Assembly: GCF_036373705.1 (NCBI RefSeq)
Contig: NC_089855.1
Span: 35,023,219-35,087,218 of the forward strand
Length of the DNA: 64,000 nucleotides
Reading direction: 5' to 3'
From: Amia ocellicauda
Taxonomy: Eukaryota > Chordata > Actinopteri > Amiiformes > Amiidae
Shown here: piece by piece, positions 1 to 11,013 of the stretch
Numbering within the stretch: position 1 is the stretch's first letter
How the letters are laid out: each line of letters starts with the position of its first letter
Notes under the pieces: generated by a model
The model's database searches: none
Seen by the model: only the letters and a program-made list of their open reading frames with translations
Told to the model about the DNA's origin: nothing
Program-made: the position numbers and the translations under genes

Positions 1-463
1 CACAAATACATAAAGTATAAATATAAATAAAGATGATTATTTACCACTCTGTCGCAGGCTGTAGTATCCTTGCCATTTGAGGTGCAGGTTCGTTGTCTTC
101 TGATTCGGGATCAGACTCTGGCTCAAACATGTTTGGCTGAATTTCACCAGCTGCCATTTCTCAACATCGGAAATTTTCAAAACAATTGCACACGTGTACT
201 GACGGGGAAGTTGAAATCTTTTAAATATGCAAAACTGTCAGCCAATCATACCAGTGGGCGTTTACTTCCGAGTCTACAATCCGCCACGCCTATTCAAACG
301 GTGTGTTCCGATGAGGGGGGTCAAAACAGGACAGAAAATAGCCTATTACTTCTAAATGATTATGTTTTGATAATCATGATGTAAAAATCTTGATAACATT
401 ATAAGTGGACCTCGGAGAACAGTACAAAATAAAAATAAAAATGCAGTTCATGACCCCTTTAAG
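1..463. repeat. Probable end of a non-autonomous DNA transposon
   Basis: The block ends near 447-463 with CAGTTCATGACCCCTTTAAG. Read on the other strand this is TTAAAGGGGTCATGAA, which resembles terminal inverted repeats of common fish DNA-transposon derivatives. The other end would lie outside the window, so it cannot be confirmed. A 104-codon frame across 70-384 starts at TTG and resembles no protein I know; I treat it as non-coding. Confidence 0.3.
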
Positions 464-540
464 TGAATGTGTTACCTGTCCTGTAAAGTGTAATATATAA
501 ATGTAGATAAGTTACATTTGTCTTCTCCTTTATTTACACA

Positions 541-2242
541 GAGCGAAGTGTGAAACTACCCCAAGTGCAATGAGCAGTTGGAGTCTGCAAGAAGTTGGTG
601 AGTGCCTTCTCTAATTCATGGAAGAGAAGACGTGAACTGGCCAAGGCTCAAGCAGAACTGGGCTTGCCTGCTCATCAGCTGATCAGACACCCCTACCAGG
701 TGGGGCTCTTTGCAACAAATGATTGAAAGGGTCCTAGAGCAGGAGAAAGCTCTCTCATAGGTCCTCCGGGCCGACAAGAAACCGCATCATCTGGTCCTAA
801 CTTGGAGTGACTTGGATGTTCTAAAGTCCATGAACAAGACATTGAGTCCTCTCATGGAGTTTACAGATGCCTTGTCTGGGGAGCAGTACACAATTGTTTC
901 CTACTTCAGACCAGTTCTCCATTTTTTCAACAACCAGGTACTCAAGCCTGAGGATGATTACACCGCTTATCAAGACCATCAAAAAGGGCATTCTAAACTA
1001 CTTAAATGAGAAATATGATGACCAGACCACCGAGGATCTGCTTGACATGGCTTCTCTTGTTGACCCTCGGTTCAAAACCACATACATTAAAAAAAGGTAA
1101 GGTGGACTCCATGAAGGCAAGAGCTACTGCAGAACTGGAGAGTCTGGTGGCTGAACGGGCAGCACCAGTAGAAGCAGCCCCCATTCCATCAGCTACAGCT
1201 GTTATAGATGAGCCAGAGGTTCCTACTAATAGGCAAAAGAATAGTTTGAGCAGCTACTTTAAAACAACAGCAAAGCAAAGCCTAACGACCCCTCAGTCAA
1301 GCAGAGAGACCATTGAAAAGAAGCTCAACCTCTATCTCCAACTGGAGGCTGGTCCAGAGACAAACCTGCTAGAATTGTGGAAGCAGCATGAGGCACATTT
1401 CCCACTAGTGGCCAAGCTAGCAAATAAATACTTGTGCATTCCTGCCACAAGTGCCCCATCAGAGCGGGAGTTCAGTACAAGTGGTAACATTGTGACATGT
1501 CAGAGGTCATCACTTAAACCACAAAGTGTTGACCAGCTTGTATTCCTGGCTCTCAACCTGTAAAACTAACTCCAAGATTCGGCAACACAAGGCCAATATT
1601 TTGAAGTGTTGTTGCCAAATATCTATTTTGTTTGTGGCACTTTGGTTGTTTTCATATAATACTATAATTCAAACTTGAAAGATTGTTTTGTTTACTTGTT
1701 ATATTTTATATATTTATATTGTGAGCCTTAATTTGCTGCTATAGTTTACACTTGAAAGTGTTCCATGTTTACATTTGGTATTTTATATACCAATATTAAT
1801 GCTGTATTCATTTCTGTTTGCTGCTACAATTCAAACGGTTCTACTGTTAAAGGGTATTATGTTTGTTTTTAATATTTTTGACCATATTCACATTTTATGC
1901 CTATATTTATTTTGTTTGCAACTATAGTTGAAAAGTGTTTTCTATTTACGGTTTTATACTTTATATATTAAGATTTTATATGTTGTTACATGCTTAATTG
2001 CAATCTGCACAAACGTTCTAAATAAAAGGAGAAAAATAATCAAATATGATTAAATACCTTTTATTTGTCGAGTATATAATTCAAAATGTAATAAGAAATT
2101 GGCTTCTCCATGTCGTCATTTTATATAAACTATTTATTCATTGAATTTACAGAAAATGTGCTATATCATGATATGTATCATTATCGGTATATGAAAGGAC
2201 CTATATCAGGATATGAGATTTTGGTCATATCTCACAGCCCTA
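541..2242 (+). pseudogene. hAT (Ac-type, ZBED-like) transposase remnant, 3' part
   Basis: Three successive plus-strand frames (812-970, 940-1100 and about 1094-1563) together encode the middle and C-terminus of a hAT transposase of the kind annotated in fish as ZBED1-like. The last frame holds the hAT dimerisation region (core ATSAPSEREFS, then IVTCQRSSLKP and VDQLVFLALNL) and ends with TAA at 1561-1563. Frameshifts near 960 and 1095, and stops in 541-811, show it is dead. The N-terminal BED finger and 5' terminal repeat are missing. CACAGCCCTA, ending at 2242, fits a hAT 3' terminus after an AT-rich tail. The family assignment is firm; the exact ends are inferred. Confidence 0.85.
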
Positions 2243-4310
2243 GTTCCGGTGACATTCTCTTCATAAACTACTCAGTAATATACACTTATATCCATCATAT
2301 TTACATGAAATTTAGCATACATATGCTTGACACATGTGTTCTGACCTCACTGGAGACACTATGTTCAAGTCACAGATTAATGCCCCTCTCTCTCTCGGGT
2401 TTACATGGTCTTAGTTTATATTGCACTAGAGAGGATCTGTTGTTTACCCGTAGCAATGCAAAGAAGTGTCTTATGCATTATGCCTTGTTGTTTAATCATT
2501 TTATTTTTAATTTAGTTTAATAATTTTAATAGTTTTAGTTTAAATGATCTTACCGGTTTGTCACGTCACTGACGGAGCTATAGTCGTGAACAGACATGTT
2601 TGATAATGTTAGGATTACAACACGATGTACATGAAAAGTGCACAACAGACCCACAATAATATATAGAGCATAATGATAATAGGAAACAAAAGCATTACTC
2701 ATTGTAATTAACCATGAAACAACCATCAGCACCTTAACTTGAAACCCACAATAAACATACCAGTTATTCTGCAATTTAAAAATGTGACCATTTCAGGATA
2801 TATTATTTCAAACAGTAGCGTTTGCACAATCTGCTTGCTGTGGAAATGGGAGTGTTTCTGACGTTTTTGTGGTGGAGCAAAAATGTAATGTATCAATTAT
2901 CACACTGCAGCAGAATTTAGAACTAGTCAGCAGGTCATTAATTTTGTCATTGCAACATTTGGTTGGCTAGTTATCTGCTGATTTCAAAGCTAATTACTGA
3001 TTCAGATTGAAAATTAGTTCAATAATAGTTAGCTTGTTGCATGCATTGAGATCACACACAAGCATCACTGTATAGGTGAGGTTACATTATGAATAAAGGC
3101 TAAGGCTGATACATGCCTCCATCTTGCGCCTTCTTGTCCTCATCCTTTTTTCTGCACTCTCTTTTAAAAGATGCCATCTCTCTCTCCACCTCCATGCTCT
3201 CGCATCAGCAGCACCACTGTAACCCGCGCCACACCTGCCCCACCCACACTAGTTCACATTTTTAGGGGCTCTCACTCACGCTACATCTCTGTCACTCCAC
3301 TCGTAGCTGACATTGTGCGCAGCGCAAAAGCATTCGGTTGGATTTTAATTTGTTTTAAATATTACTTATGTCATATTTTAGGGTCCTAAGCAACCAGCTA
3401 GTTCGCCTGTACATCGGGCCGGTCCTGGGCGGGGCCCTTGCACAATTTGCAGGGCCCTAATCAACTTGCGTAGTGAGTGTATAGGGCCGCCCGGACTTTG
3501 AGCACTATATTGAAAAAAGGTTCGCCATCCCTGGTGTAGCCTTTCAACTGAACTCAAAGGTTTATAAAAGGTGAAAAGGGGTACAGGTTTAAGCCTGTGT
3601 GTGGCCTTGCTCAAAGATCTGCAAATACCAGATTTTGCAGGCGTTTCTATCTTTCCCCTGGGAAACGCATACAGTGATGTGTTGATCTAGCCCTGACCTA
3701 AAACATAAAATGAAATTTCCCAGAGGTTTATTAATAAAGATTGTTATTATTTTGGTGGTGATTATGTGGGTAGCGAGGGAAGGCCTCCACTTGATATAGA
3801 AAGTGAAAACTCAGATTGTGAACAACTTTAAAAGGGACTTTCTACAGGAAAAGGAAAGGAAAGAAAAAAGTAAAGTAATGCTTGAGGTAGTAATTATTTT
3901 AAAAATAAGAGTATTTCTCAAATTATTAGCAAACTCAAACAACTAGAGGTAGACCACTAGATTTAGGACTCCATGTCACTATTGCTTGTGTAATGTAAAA
4001 GGGAGATTGACACCTTTCAGACACAAGAACAGAACTTTCAAAATATCTTGATGTGTAATATCGCCTGTTAGCCATGGCCACCCTATGGAGGGTCACAGAC
4101 CTGGAAAAACAAATTAAGAATGCTCCCTCTTATCAATTATTGTAAATTATTGAGTCAGTACAATATGCTTTTGGCCACATGGTCATTAAAAAAAGGAAAA
4201 TATAAAAGCAGAAGTATAAAAGCCTTATTGTACAATTTTAAACCAGATAATTTATACCACATGTATGGTAGACAGACACACAAAGACATATTCCTTGCAA
4301 CCATAGGGCA
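2243..4310. other. No gene recognised; degenerate repeat debris
   Basis: Mostly AT-rich single-copy-looking DNA. At 3395-3480 lies GC-rich text with GGGCCCTTGCACAATTTGC, reminiscent of dispersed fish DNA-transposon ends. At 3520-3536 GGTTCGCCATCCCTG resembles a hAT-type terminus. No exon with splice sites or conserved protein text was found on either strand. Confidence 0.4.
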
Positions 4311-4364
4311 GCAGTGTGGGGTAATGATCAGGGCTTTGCACTCTAAAGTGGAAGGTTTTGGGTA
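4311..4364 (+). repeat. tRNA-derived SINE head, truncated
   Basis: GCAGTGTGGGGTAATGATCAGGG through GGAAGGTTTTGGG matches the promoter part of the fuller SINE at 31692-31897. It has an A-box-like TAATGATCAGG and stops inside the B-box position. It is cut by TAGGGCTGGGCGATA at 4363, which looks like the terminus of a hAT-type element. Only the head remains. Confidence 0.6.
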
Positions 4365-5469
4365 GGGCTGGGCGATATACATAGAGTTTTTGCGATGTAC
4401 TCTTTTATTTTGGGAGAAATTCAAAATGCTTATATTGCGAATATTGAGTTTTTGTCATTGTTATGCAAATTTATGTATAGCTGCAGACCTGGAAACCATG
4501 GAATGTGGGAGGAGTAACAGAGCTCATCTTGACAGAGAGCACAAGGGCCCAGGTGTTCAAAAAGTTTAATCTGGATCAGGATGGTCCGGATTTGAAAATC
4601 CCATGTTTTGATATCCAGGATCAGGTAATCCATCTTACTTTTGTGCCGGTTGTTCAAAACAATATTGGATTGGATCACCCTGATCCAGATACAGACTTTT
4701 CAAGATTTCCAAATCCAGATTACCAGTGCTCTAAATGGGACTACATAACACAATGTAGGCTACTAGCTATGTAAAGAACAACAAGTAGAATAGCCAGTGT
4801 GGGGTCACTTTAAGTGTTTTTATTTGAACAGACAGAAAACAGCACAATAAAACAATACAAACATCCCCTTCCATTTTCAATTTCTTTTAAACAGTCAGAC
4901 CCCTCATCTGACCCACAACAAATAAATAACTACCTTTGACTGGTTCATCTCTGGGGATTGTGTCATTGTAATTAATATAAAGTGATGAATGACAGTTAAA
5001 ATTAAGTATATTATTTTTGTTTGATATTGACAACTGTTTGGGGGATTATTTTATGGGGACAAAATCATTCTTATTTACTTTACTGTCCTGAAAGGCTTAA
5101 TAGGTAGCCTAAAGTCTAATTTATCTACTTTATCACTGTAACGGTTAAAACAAAAGTGCAAAATATAAATAAATGTATATATACACATGATTATAATTGA
5201 TCAAATAATACATTTGTAAGTTTTATTACATTTTGTTCCAGAAATCCACCCTGCTGGGATCAGGATAATCCTATTTTTTTTTATCAAAAGGTATCCCAAA
5301 TCTACTAAAAAGTTTTGAACACCACATACTGAAGGTTGGATTCAGATCAAAACCAAGACTGGATTACGTGATCTAATCCAATTTCAGAATCCTTTTTTTT
5401 TTTTTTTTTTTTTTTTTAAAACAACCCATTTTCAATATTTGATCCAATCTGATGGAAGGATTAAACAAT
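4365..5469. other. No gene recognised
   Basis: Begins with a hAT-like terminus (TAGGGCTGGGCGATATAC at 4363-4380) whose partner end is not visible. The rest is AT-rich, with a run of about 24 T at 5393-5417. Open frames here are short and match nothing I know. Confidence 0.35.
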
Positions 5470-5612
5470 AAACCTGTCTCTTAATCCTAACAAGGCAACC
5501 AGGTATGGAGGATACACAGCCCCAAAACAACAACAGCATCTGCCTCCGTGCTTTGACAGTGGGCAAGACATTCCTCTAGACATAAGCTTCTTTGTTTGCC
5601 TCAAATACACTA
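5470..5612 (-). repeat. Possible Tc1-like transposon fragment
   Basis: The stretch around 5505-5585 (CAGCCCCAAAACAACAACAGC, then GTGCTTTGACAGTGGGCAAGA) resembles the segment of minus-strand Tc1 transposases where fish copies carry the VMVWGCFS-type core. It is too short and decayed to assign to a family. Confidence 0.35.
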
Positions 5613-5930
5613 CTGGTCCAAGTGCATAAAAAGAAAAAAATTGAAATTATCTAAAAGTATCTGAAATACGGTTTATTTTCCTAATATTGAACTAATTTAA
5701 TTAAAATAAAAAAAATATCCAGCAGCATCCAAGAGAATGCATTTATATGGTATAATTTTCCTTCTCAACACGCTTGTTACATTGTTTTCTGCCTGCCGAC
5801 AGTTTGTTTGGTGATCAAGCTTTACCAAGCACAGCTTTTTTTGTGAACTAGCTATAGCAAGTACAGTAATTTTGACTTTCTGTCTGTGGGATTATTTTTT
5901 GGGGAGAAGAAAATGTTTTAAACAATAAAT

Positions 5931-5962
<32 letters not shown>

Positions 5963-5964
5963 TA

Positions 5965-7015
5965 CACACATTCACCTAAAGGATTATTAGGAACACCATA
6001 CTAATACTGTGTTTGACCCCCTTTCGCCTTCAGAACTGCCTTAATTCTACGTGGCATTGATTCAACAAGGTGCTGAAAGCATTCTTTAGAAATGTTGGCC
6101 CATATTGATAGGATAGCATCTTGCAGTTGATGGAGATTTGTGGGATGCACATCCAGGGCACGAAGCTCCCGTTCCACCACATCCCAAAGATGCTCTATTG
6201 GGTTGAGATCTGGTGACTGTGGGGGCCAGTTTAGTACAGTGAACTCATTGTCATGTTCAAGAAACCAATTTGAAATGATTGGACCTTTGTGACATGGTGC
6301 ATTATCCTGCTGGAAGTAGCCATCAGAGGATGGGTACATGGTGGTCATAAAGGGATGGACATGGTCAGAAACAATGCTCAGGTAGGCCGTGGCATTTAAA
6401 CGATGCCCAATTGGCACTAAGGGGCCTAAAGTGTGCCAAGAAAACATCCCCCACACCATTACACCACCACCACCAGCCTGCACAGTGGTAACAAGGCATG
6501 ATGGATCCATGTTCTCATTCTGTTTACGCCAAATTCTGACTCTACCATCTGAATGTCTCAACAGAAATCGAGACTCATCAGACCAGGCAACATTTTTCCA
6601 GTCTTCAACTGTCCAATTTTGGTGAGCTTGTGCAAATTGTAGCCTCTTTTTCCTATTTGTAGTGGAGAGGAGTAGTAGTAGGAGTAGCCCACAGGACTGC
6701 CGCATACTGGATGTTTTTCCCTTTTCACACCATTCTTTGTAAACCCTAGAAATGGTTGTGCGTGAAAATCCCAGTAATTGAGCAGATTGTGAAATACTCA
6801 GACCGGCCCGTCTGGCACCAACAACCATGCCACGCTCAAAATTGCTTAAATCACCTTTCTTTCCCATTCAGACATTCAGTTTGGAGTTCAGGAGATTGTC
6901 TTGACCAGGACCACACCCCTAAATGCATTGAAGCAACTGCCATGTGATTGGTTGGTTAGATAATTGCATTAATGAGAAATTGAACAGGTGTTCCTAATAA
7001 TCCTTTAGGTGAGTG
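5965..7015 (-). mobile_element. Tc1/mariner element, DD36E-type spacing, internally deleted
   Basis: Terminal inverted repeats containing TCACCTAAAGGATTATTAGG at the left and its complement at the right, with TA at the right boundary (7016-7017). The left edge lies in a (TA)n(CA)n tract and the right edge abuts (GT)n, so the left boundary is uncertain by a few bases. It is the same family as 9669-10890, in the opposite orientation. The segment between the DNA-binding region and the first catalytic block is about 175 bp shorter than in that copy. Confidence 0.9.
6001..6867 (-). pseudogene. Tc1-like transposase, open frame of 288 residues with internal deletion
   Basis: One uninterrupted minus-strand frame encodes an N-terminal helix-turn-helix (GLSISQSAQLLGFSRTTISR, about residues 18-37) and the DDE core: first Asp in AWSDESRF, second in QQDNAPCHKG, Glu in [11 protein letters not shown]. 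Thirty-six residues separate the second Asp from the Glu, against 34 in classic Tc1. Full-length relatives have roughly 340 residues. The missing part, after MRQSCG, covers the end of the DNA-binding region and is replaced by a Leu run coded by CTACTCCTACTACTACTCCT. The frame survives because the change is in register. The protein is unlikely to be a working transposase but is the best preserved transposon frame in the window. Confidence 0.85.
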
Positions 7016-7067
7016 TATATGTGTGTGTGTGTGTGTGTGTCCTGATTCTTTTTATATTATTTGCAGT

Positions 7068-8911
7068 TGTAGCGTAAGGTACACTTATACATTTCAATTT
7101 AAGAAGTGAATTTATAGTATCACCTTATCACGAATCCTGGAATCTTGTAGAACTCAATTTCTGTAATAATTGGACACAGACACCAATTCCAAAGATATAA
7201 ATTGTCAAATGTATTAAAAACAAAGACTAAATGAAGCACTACACTAATTATACAAAAGGGAAAAACTAATTAAAATTCAACTCTAGATCAACAAATCAAA
7301 GACAAATCACTTTCGTGACCAAATCAAAGACCATGGGATCGCATATGATAACACAAATCGTTAAACAAAAAAGGTTAAACACACATTGACTACAATACCG
7401 GTTAGTAAGACGAAGGTGAGTCTCATTAGTATTGTTAGTCAGACATTAACTAACTACGCAGGTTAGTATTTAATGTCAGGTAACTTCTTGTTATATATAT
7501 ATCAGTCTCATTTACGTTTAGGTGCCGAGAAAGATCCTATCATTACTTGTTACCACAATTTCCCTTAACTGATTATTATTCAATGATTAAGGATAGGCAG
7601 GGCCACCTATAATGTAATGTCTATTAACTTGTGTCAATTTCAGACTAAACAGTTAAACAGGAATGAGAAGATATTTCTCGGCGTTGACAGATTTTATTTC
7701 TAAAATTATCAACAAAACAGTTTAATGCAACACACATTTATATTTAAGAAAACTAAATGATATTACACATTCTAGAGTTATGAATCACAGATTAACATTT
7801 CTAATTGATTTCTCAAATGTCATGAATCATGAACTCCAAACTGTTAAACTTATCTGAACTTCGTCGCAGAGAGGCCTCTCTGGCTTCGGGCTCAGATAAC
7901 AGCACACGGCACGAGGTCCGTGTGGTTTGGAACAAAGGCAGTCCGGTTCGGCTTTGTCCAAGAACTTCCACTCAGTCGATGCACCTGGAAGTTGGGGTTT
8001 CGCGAAAGTAGAGTCGTTTCCAAACAGATTTTCCACTGGTTTGAAGGCTCCAAGGTTGTGCACAAAATCTTCTTTGTAAGCAGGGTTCCACCATAGTTAC
8101 TTGAAGACAAAAGTCTTTGAGGAAAGCAGGGCCCTGTTCGTTCCAAGGGTCAAGTTTCTTAAGACTCAATAGCTATTTAAATGACTGACACTTTCGTATT
8201 CAGTCGACTTAGTCAATTGTCCAGCTGTAAAACTCCACTGATCAGGTGGGCACAGGCGGGCATGCGCAGTCTGTAAAGTTCTTTATTTGATAAAGTCCTT
8301 TAAAAGAATTATTCGTACGGCTCAATGTCCTTCTCCCAGTTTAACTCTTCTGTTGCCGGCAAAGACTTGGTTGGTTTCTGGTTCCGGTTCGGGCAACAGA
8401 GCTACAGGTTGAGCTGTGGCAGCGAGTTTCTGGTTCAGGTGAGAGAGAGAGCAAGAAAGAGGCCGTGCGCTGTTCCTTATAGTCTGTCAGATCAATAGGT
8501 GATTGGTTGTTGAATTTTTGAGATTGGATTTCGGTTTCAGCCCCCAGTGTCCTATTGGAGGGGGGCTTGATTTATGACTGATGTCAATCCATGCCATCTT
8601 TTGGAAATGCCGGCTGGCCCGGGTTCGTAGCTCTATGTCGGGATTTCGGCTCTGGTCCACTTCAAAGAGTTTTTATCACCTACAGGCCCCTTTCTCCAGA
8701 CATTTCACAGCAGGACTCTAAACCATTCGGCCCATTCTCGGTGCCATCCTCCCCAAAACTGTCACTCTGATGCAAACCAGTTCCAAGCTGATGAGCTAAG
8801 GAAATCTGATAACTTTGGGGGGGGGGGGGGGGGGGAGAGGTCTTCTTTAGATCAGTGCTTCAGCTCAGAGCCAAAATGCTCTTATCAAAATAAACCCAAC
8901 ATAACGCTACA
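7068..8911 (-). mobile_element. Long solo LTR of retroviral/retrotransposon type
   Basis: The block starts TGTAGCGTAAGG and ends AACATAACGCTACA, so both ends carry the inverted motif TGTAGCG/CGCTACA. It is flanked by the 4-bp direct repeat CAGT (7064-7067 and 8912-8915). Read on the minus strand it has a TATA-like ACTATAAGG near 8478 and AATAAAG near 8283, the order expected of U3-R-U5. At 1844 bp it is unusually long. It contains a (G)18 run at about 8817-8834 and no coding frame of note. No internal region or second LTR was seen, hence solo LTR. The family is unassigned and the orientation is inferred from the two signals. Confidence 0.55.
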
Positions 8912-8915
8912 CAGT

Positions 8916-9440
8916 TATAGCACATTATATTATTTTGTATATGTAGAGAATAGTTGAAGACCTAAATATTTTATAGTTGCAGCCCAGCAAAGCTGAATTA
9001 CTCATAATTCGATCTGAACTATGTTGTGTGATTGGATTAAAAACAAATGTAAGTGTTTGGACATGCAGACCATATTTGTCACAAACAAATGTTAAGTTAT
9101 AGAGAACAAATTCATACCTACTGCGTACCATGGAGGTGTTTTTTTGTTAACTTCCCTCTTAAGCACACTTACTGTTAATAGTGTCCCCAGGTTCCTTTTT
9201 TCTGTTAATAATTTGTCATTTTGGCCGATGATGGCTTCATATGGATTCATTATACAGCTATAGAAAATGGTGTAGTGAATAAAAACACATGCGAAGATAA
9301 TCAGCTGTGAATGCGGCCTTTTTTTTTTTTATGTGGGGCCACACACACATATGAAATTGAAAACACACTTATGAAATGCTCACACATATATGCAACACTC
9401 TCACACATTTCTGAACTTGTAATTATATTGTTTTTAGCTA
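8916..9440. other. No gene recognised
   Basis: AT-rich DNA with short CA-rich repeats (9345-9415, repeated CACACATATGAAAT-like words) and a T-run near 9318. No coding or RNA feature seen. Confidence 0.35.
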
Positions 9441-9540
9441 TAATTCTATATTGTATTATTGAAGTTCTGTAATGCTCTTATATTGTGTAAGTCACCATGG
9501 ATAAGGGTGTCCGCTAATACATAAATACAATAAATAAATA
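9441..9540 (+). repeat. 3' tail of an L2-type LINE or its SINE partner
   Basis: TGCTCTTATATTGTGTAAG, then GATAAGGGTGTCCGCTAA and an AATA-rich tail, match the conserved tail also seen at 31840-31897 and 44990-45020. Only the last ~100 bp remain. Confidence 0.6.
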
Positions 9541-9668
9541 CAAAATAATATGAAATCCTCTCTCACACACAGACACACACACAGCTGAAAATTTGAAGCG
9601 GTGAAAAAACCTTATTAATTGCCTTATAATTGTTCGTTCTAACTCCGGGAAATAAGTGTGTGTATATA

Positions 9669-10890
9669 CACTCACCTAAAGGATTATTAGGAACACCTGT
9701 TCAATTTCTCATTAATGCAATTATCTAACCAACCAATCACATGGCAGTTGCTTCAATGCATTTAGGGGTGTGGTCCTGGTCAAGACAATCTCCTGAACTC
9801 CAAACTGAATGTCTGAATGGGAAAGAAAGGTGATTTAAGCAATTTTGAGCGTGGCATGGTTGTTGGTGCCAGACAGGCTGGTCTGAGTATTTCACAATCT
9901 GCTCAGTTACTGGGATTTTCACACACAACCATTTCTAGGGTTTACAAAGAATGGTGTGAAAAGGGAAAAACATCCAGTATGCGGCAGTCCTGTGGGTGAA
10001 AATGCCTTGTTGATGCTAGAGGTCAGAGGAGAATGGGCCGACTGATTCAAGCTGATAGAAGAGCAACTTTGACTGAAATAACCACTCGTTACAACCGAGG
10101 TATGCAGCAAAGCATTTGTGAAGCCACAACACGTACAACCTTGAGGCGGATGGGCTACAACAGCAGAAGACCCCACCGGGTACCACTTATCTCCACTACA
10201 AATAGGGAAAAGAGGCTACAATTTGCACAAGCTCAAAAAAAAATTGACAGTTGAAGACTGGAAAAATGTTGCCTGGTCTGATGAGTCTCGATTTCTGTTG
10301 AGACATTCAGATGGTAGAGTCAGAATTTGGCGTAAACAGAATGAGAACATGGATCCATCATGCCTTGTTACCACTGTGCAGGCTGGTGGTGGTGGTGTAA
10401 TGGTGTGGGGGATGTTTTCTTGGCACACTTTAGGCCCCTTAGTGTCAATTGGGCTTTGTTTAAATGCCACGGCCTACCTGAGCATTGTTTCTGACCATGT
10501 CCATCCCTTTATGACCACCAGGTACCCATCCTCTGATGGCTACTTCCAGCAGGATAATGCACCATGTCACAAAGGTTGAATCATTTCAAATTGGTTTCTT
10601 GAACATGACAATGAGTTCACTGTACTAAACTGGCCCCTACAGTCACCAGATCTCAACCCAATAGAGCATCTTTGGGATGTGGTGGAACGGGAGCTTCGTG
10701 CCCTGGATGTGCATCCCACAAATCTCCATCAACTGCAAGATGCTATCCTATCAATATGGGCCAACATTTCTAAAGAATGCTTTCAGCACCTTGTTGAATC
10801 AATGCCACGTAGAATTAAGGCAGTTCTGAAGGCGAAAGGGGGTCAAACACAGTATTAGTATGGTGTTCCTAATAATCCTTTAGGTGAGTG
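9669..10890 (+). mobile_element. Tc1/mariner element, DD36E-type spacing, nearly full length
   Basis: Starts CACTCACCTAAAGG and ends CCTTTAGGTGAGTG, with TA on both sides (9667-9668 and 10891-10892), the canonical Tc1 target duplication. At 1222 bp it has the size of a complete element. It is embedded in TA/GT-rich sequence. It is the same family as 5965-7015 and provides the reference for that copy's deletion. Confidence 0.92.
9817..10858 (+). pseudogene. Tc1-like transposase, decayed
   Basis: Fragments in several frames (9817-9999, 10033-10254, 10223-10579 and the remainder to 10858) cover a whole Tc1 transposase. They include the N-terminal HTH, the SDESRF block with the first Asp, QQDNAPCHKG with the second, and [11 protein letters not shown] with the Glu, ending ...MPRRIKAVLKAKGGQTQY. 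A stop after MRQSCG (9998), frameshifts near 10020 and 10240 and a stop after CHKG (10577) disable it. The Asp-to-Glu gap is 36 residues. Confidence 0.88.
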
Positions 10891-10939
10891 TATATATATA
10901 TTTTTAAATATCTATACCTACATAAGAAATAACATCCCT

Positions 10940-11013
10940 AAATCAGGAATCAAACCCAAAACGCCCAAATTGTAGTGGTGTTCCATAACCACTACACACA
11001 CCAGGGAAGACAC
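10940..11013 (-). repeat. tRNA-derived SINE head
   Basis: Read on the minus strand, CCCTGGTGTGTGTAGTGGTTATGG carries an A-box-like TAGTGGTTATGG, and GGTTTGATTCC about 30 bp further is a good B box. The spacing fits a tRNA-derived pol III promoter. It lacks a cloverleaf, so it is a SINE fragment, not a tRNA gene. Confidence 0.55.

Noticed and set aside
1006-1184. Minus-strand frame opposite the hAT transposase
   Set aside because: It is the shadow of the plus-strand hAT coding text and has no independent similarity.
10940-11013. tRNA gene candidate on the minus strand
   Set aside because: A and B boxes are present but the acceptor stem and anticodon arm cannot be formed; it fits a SINE head.
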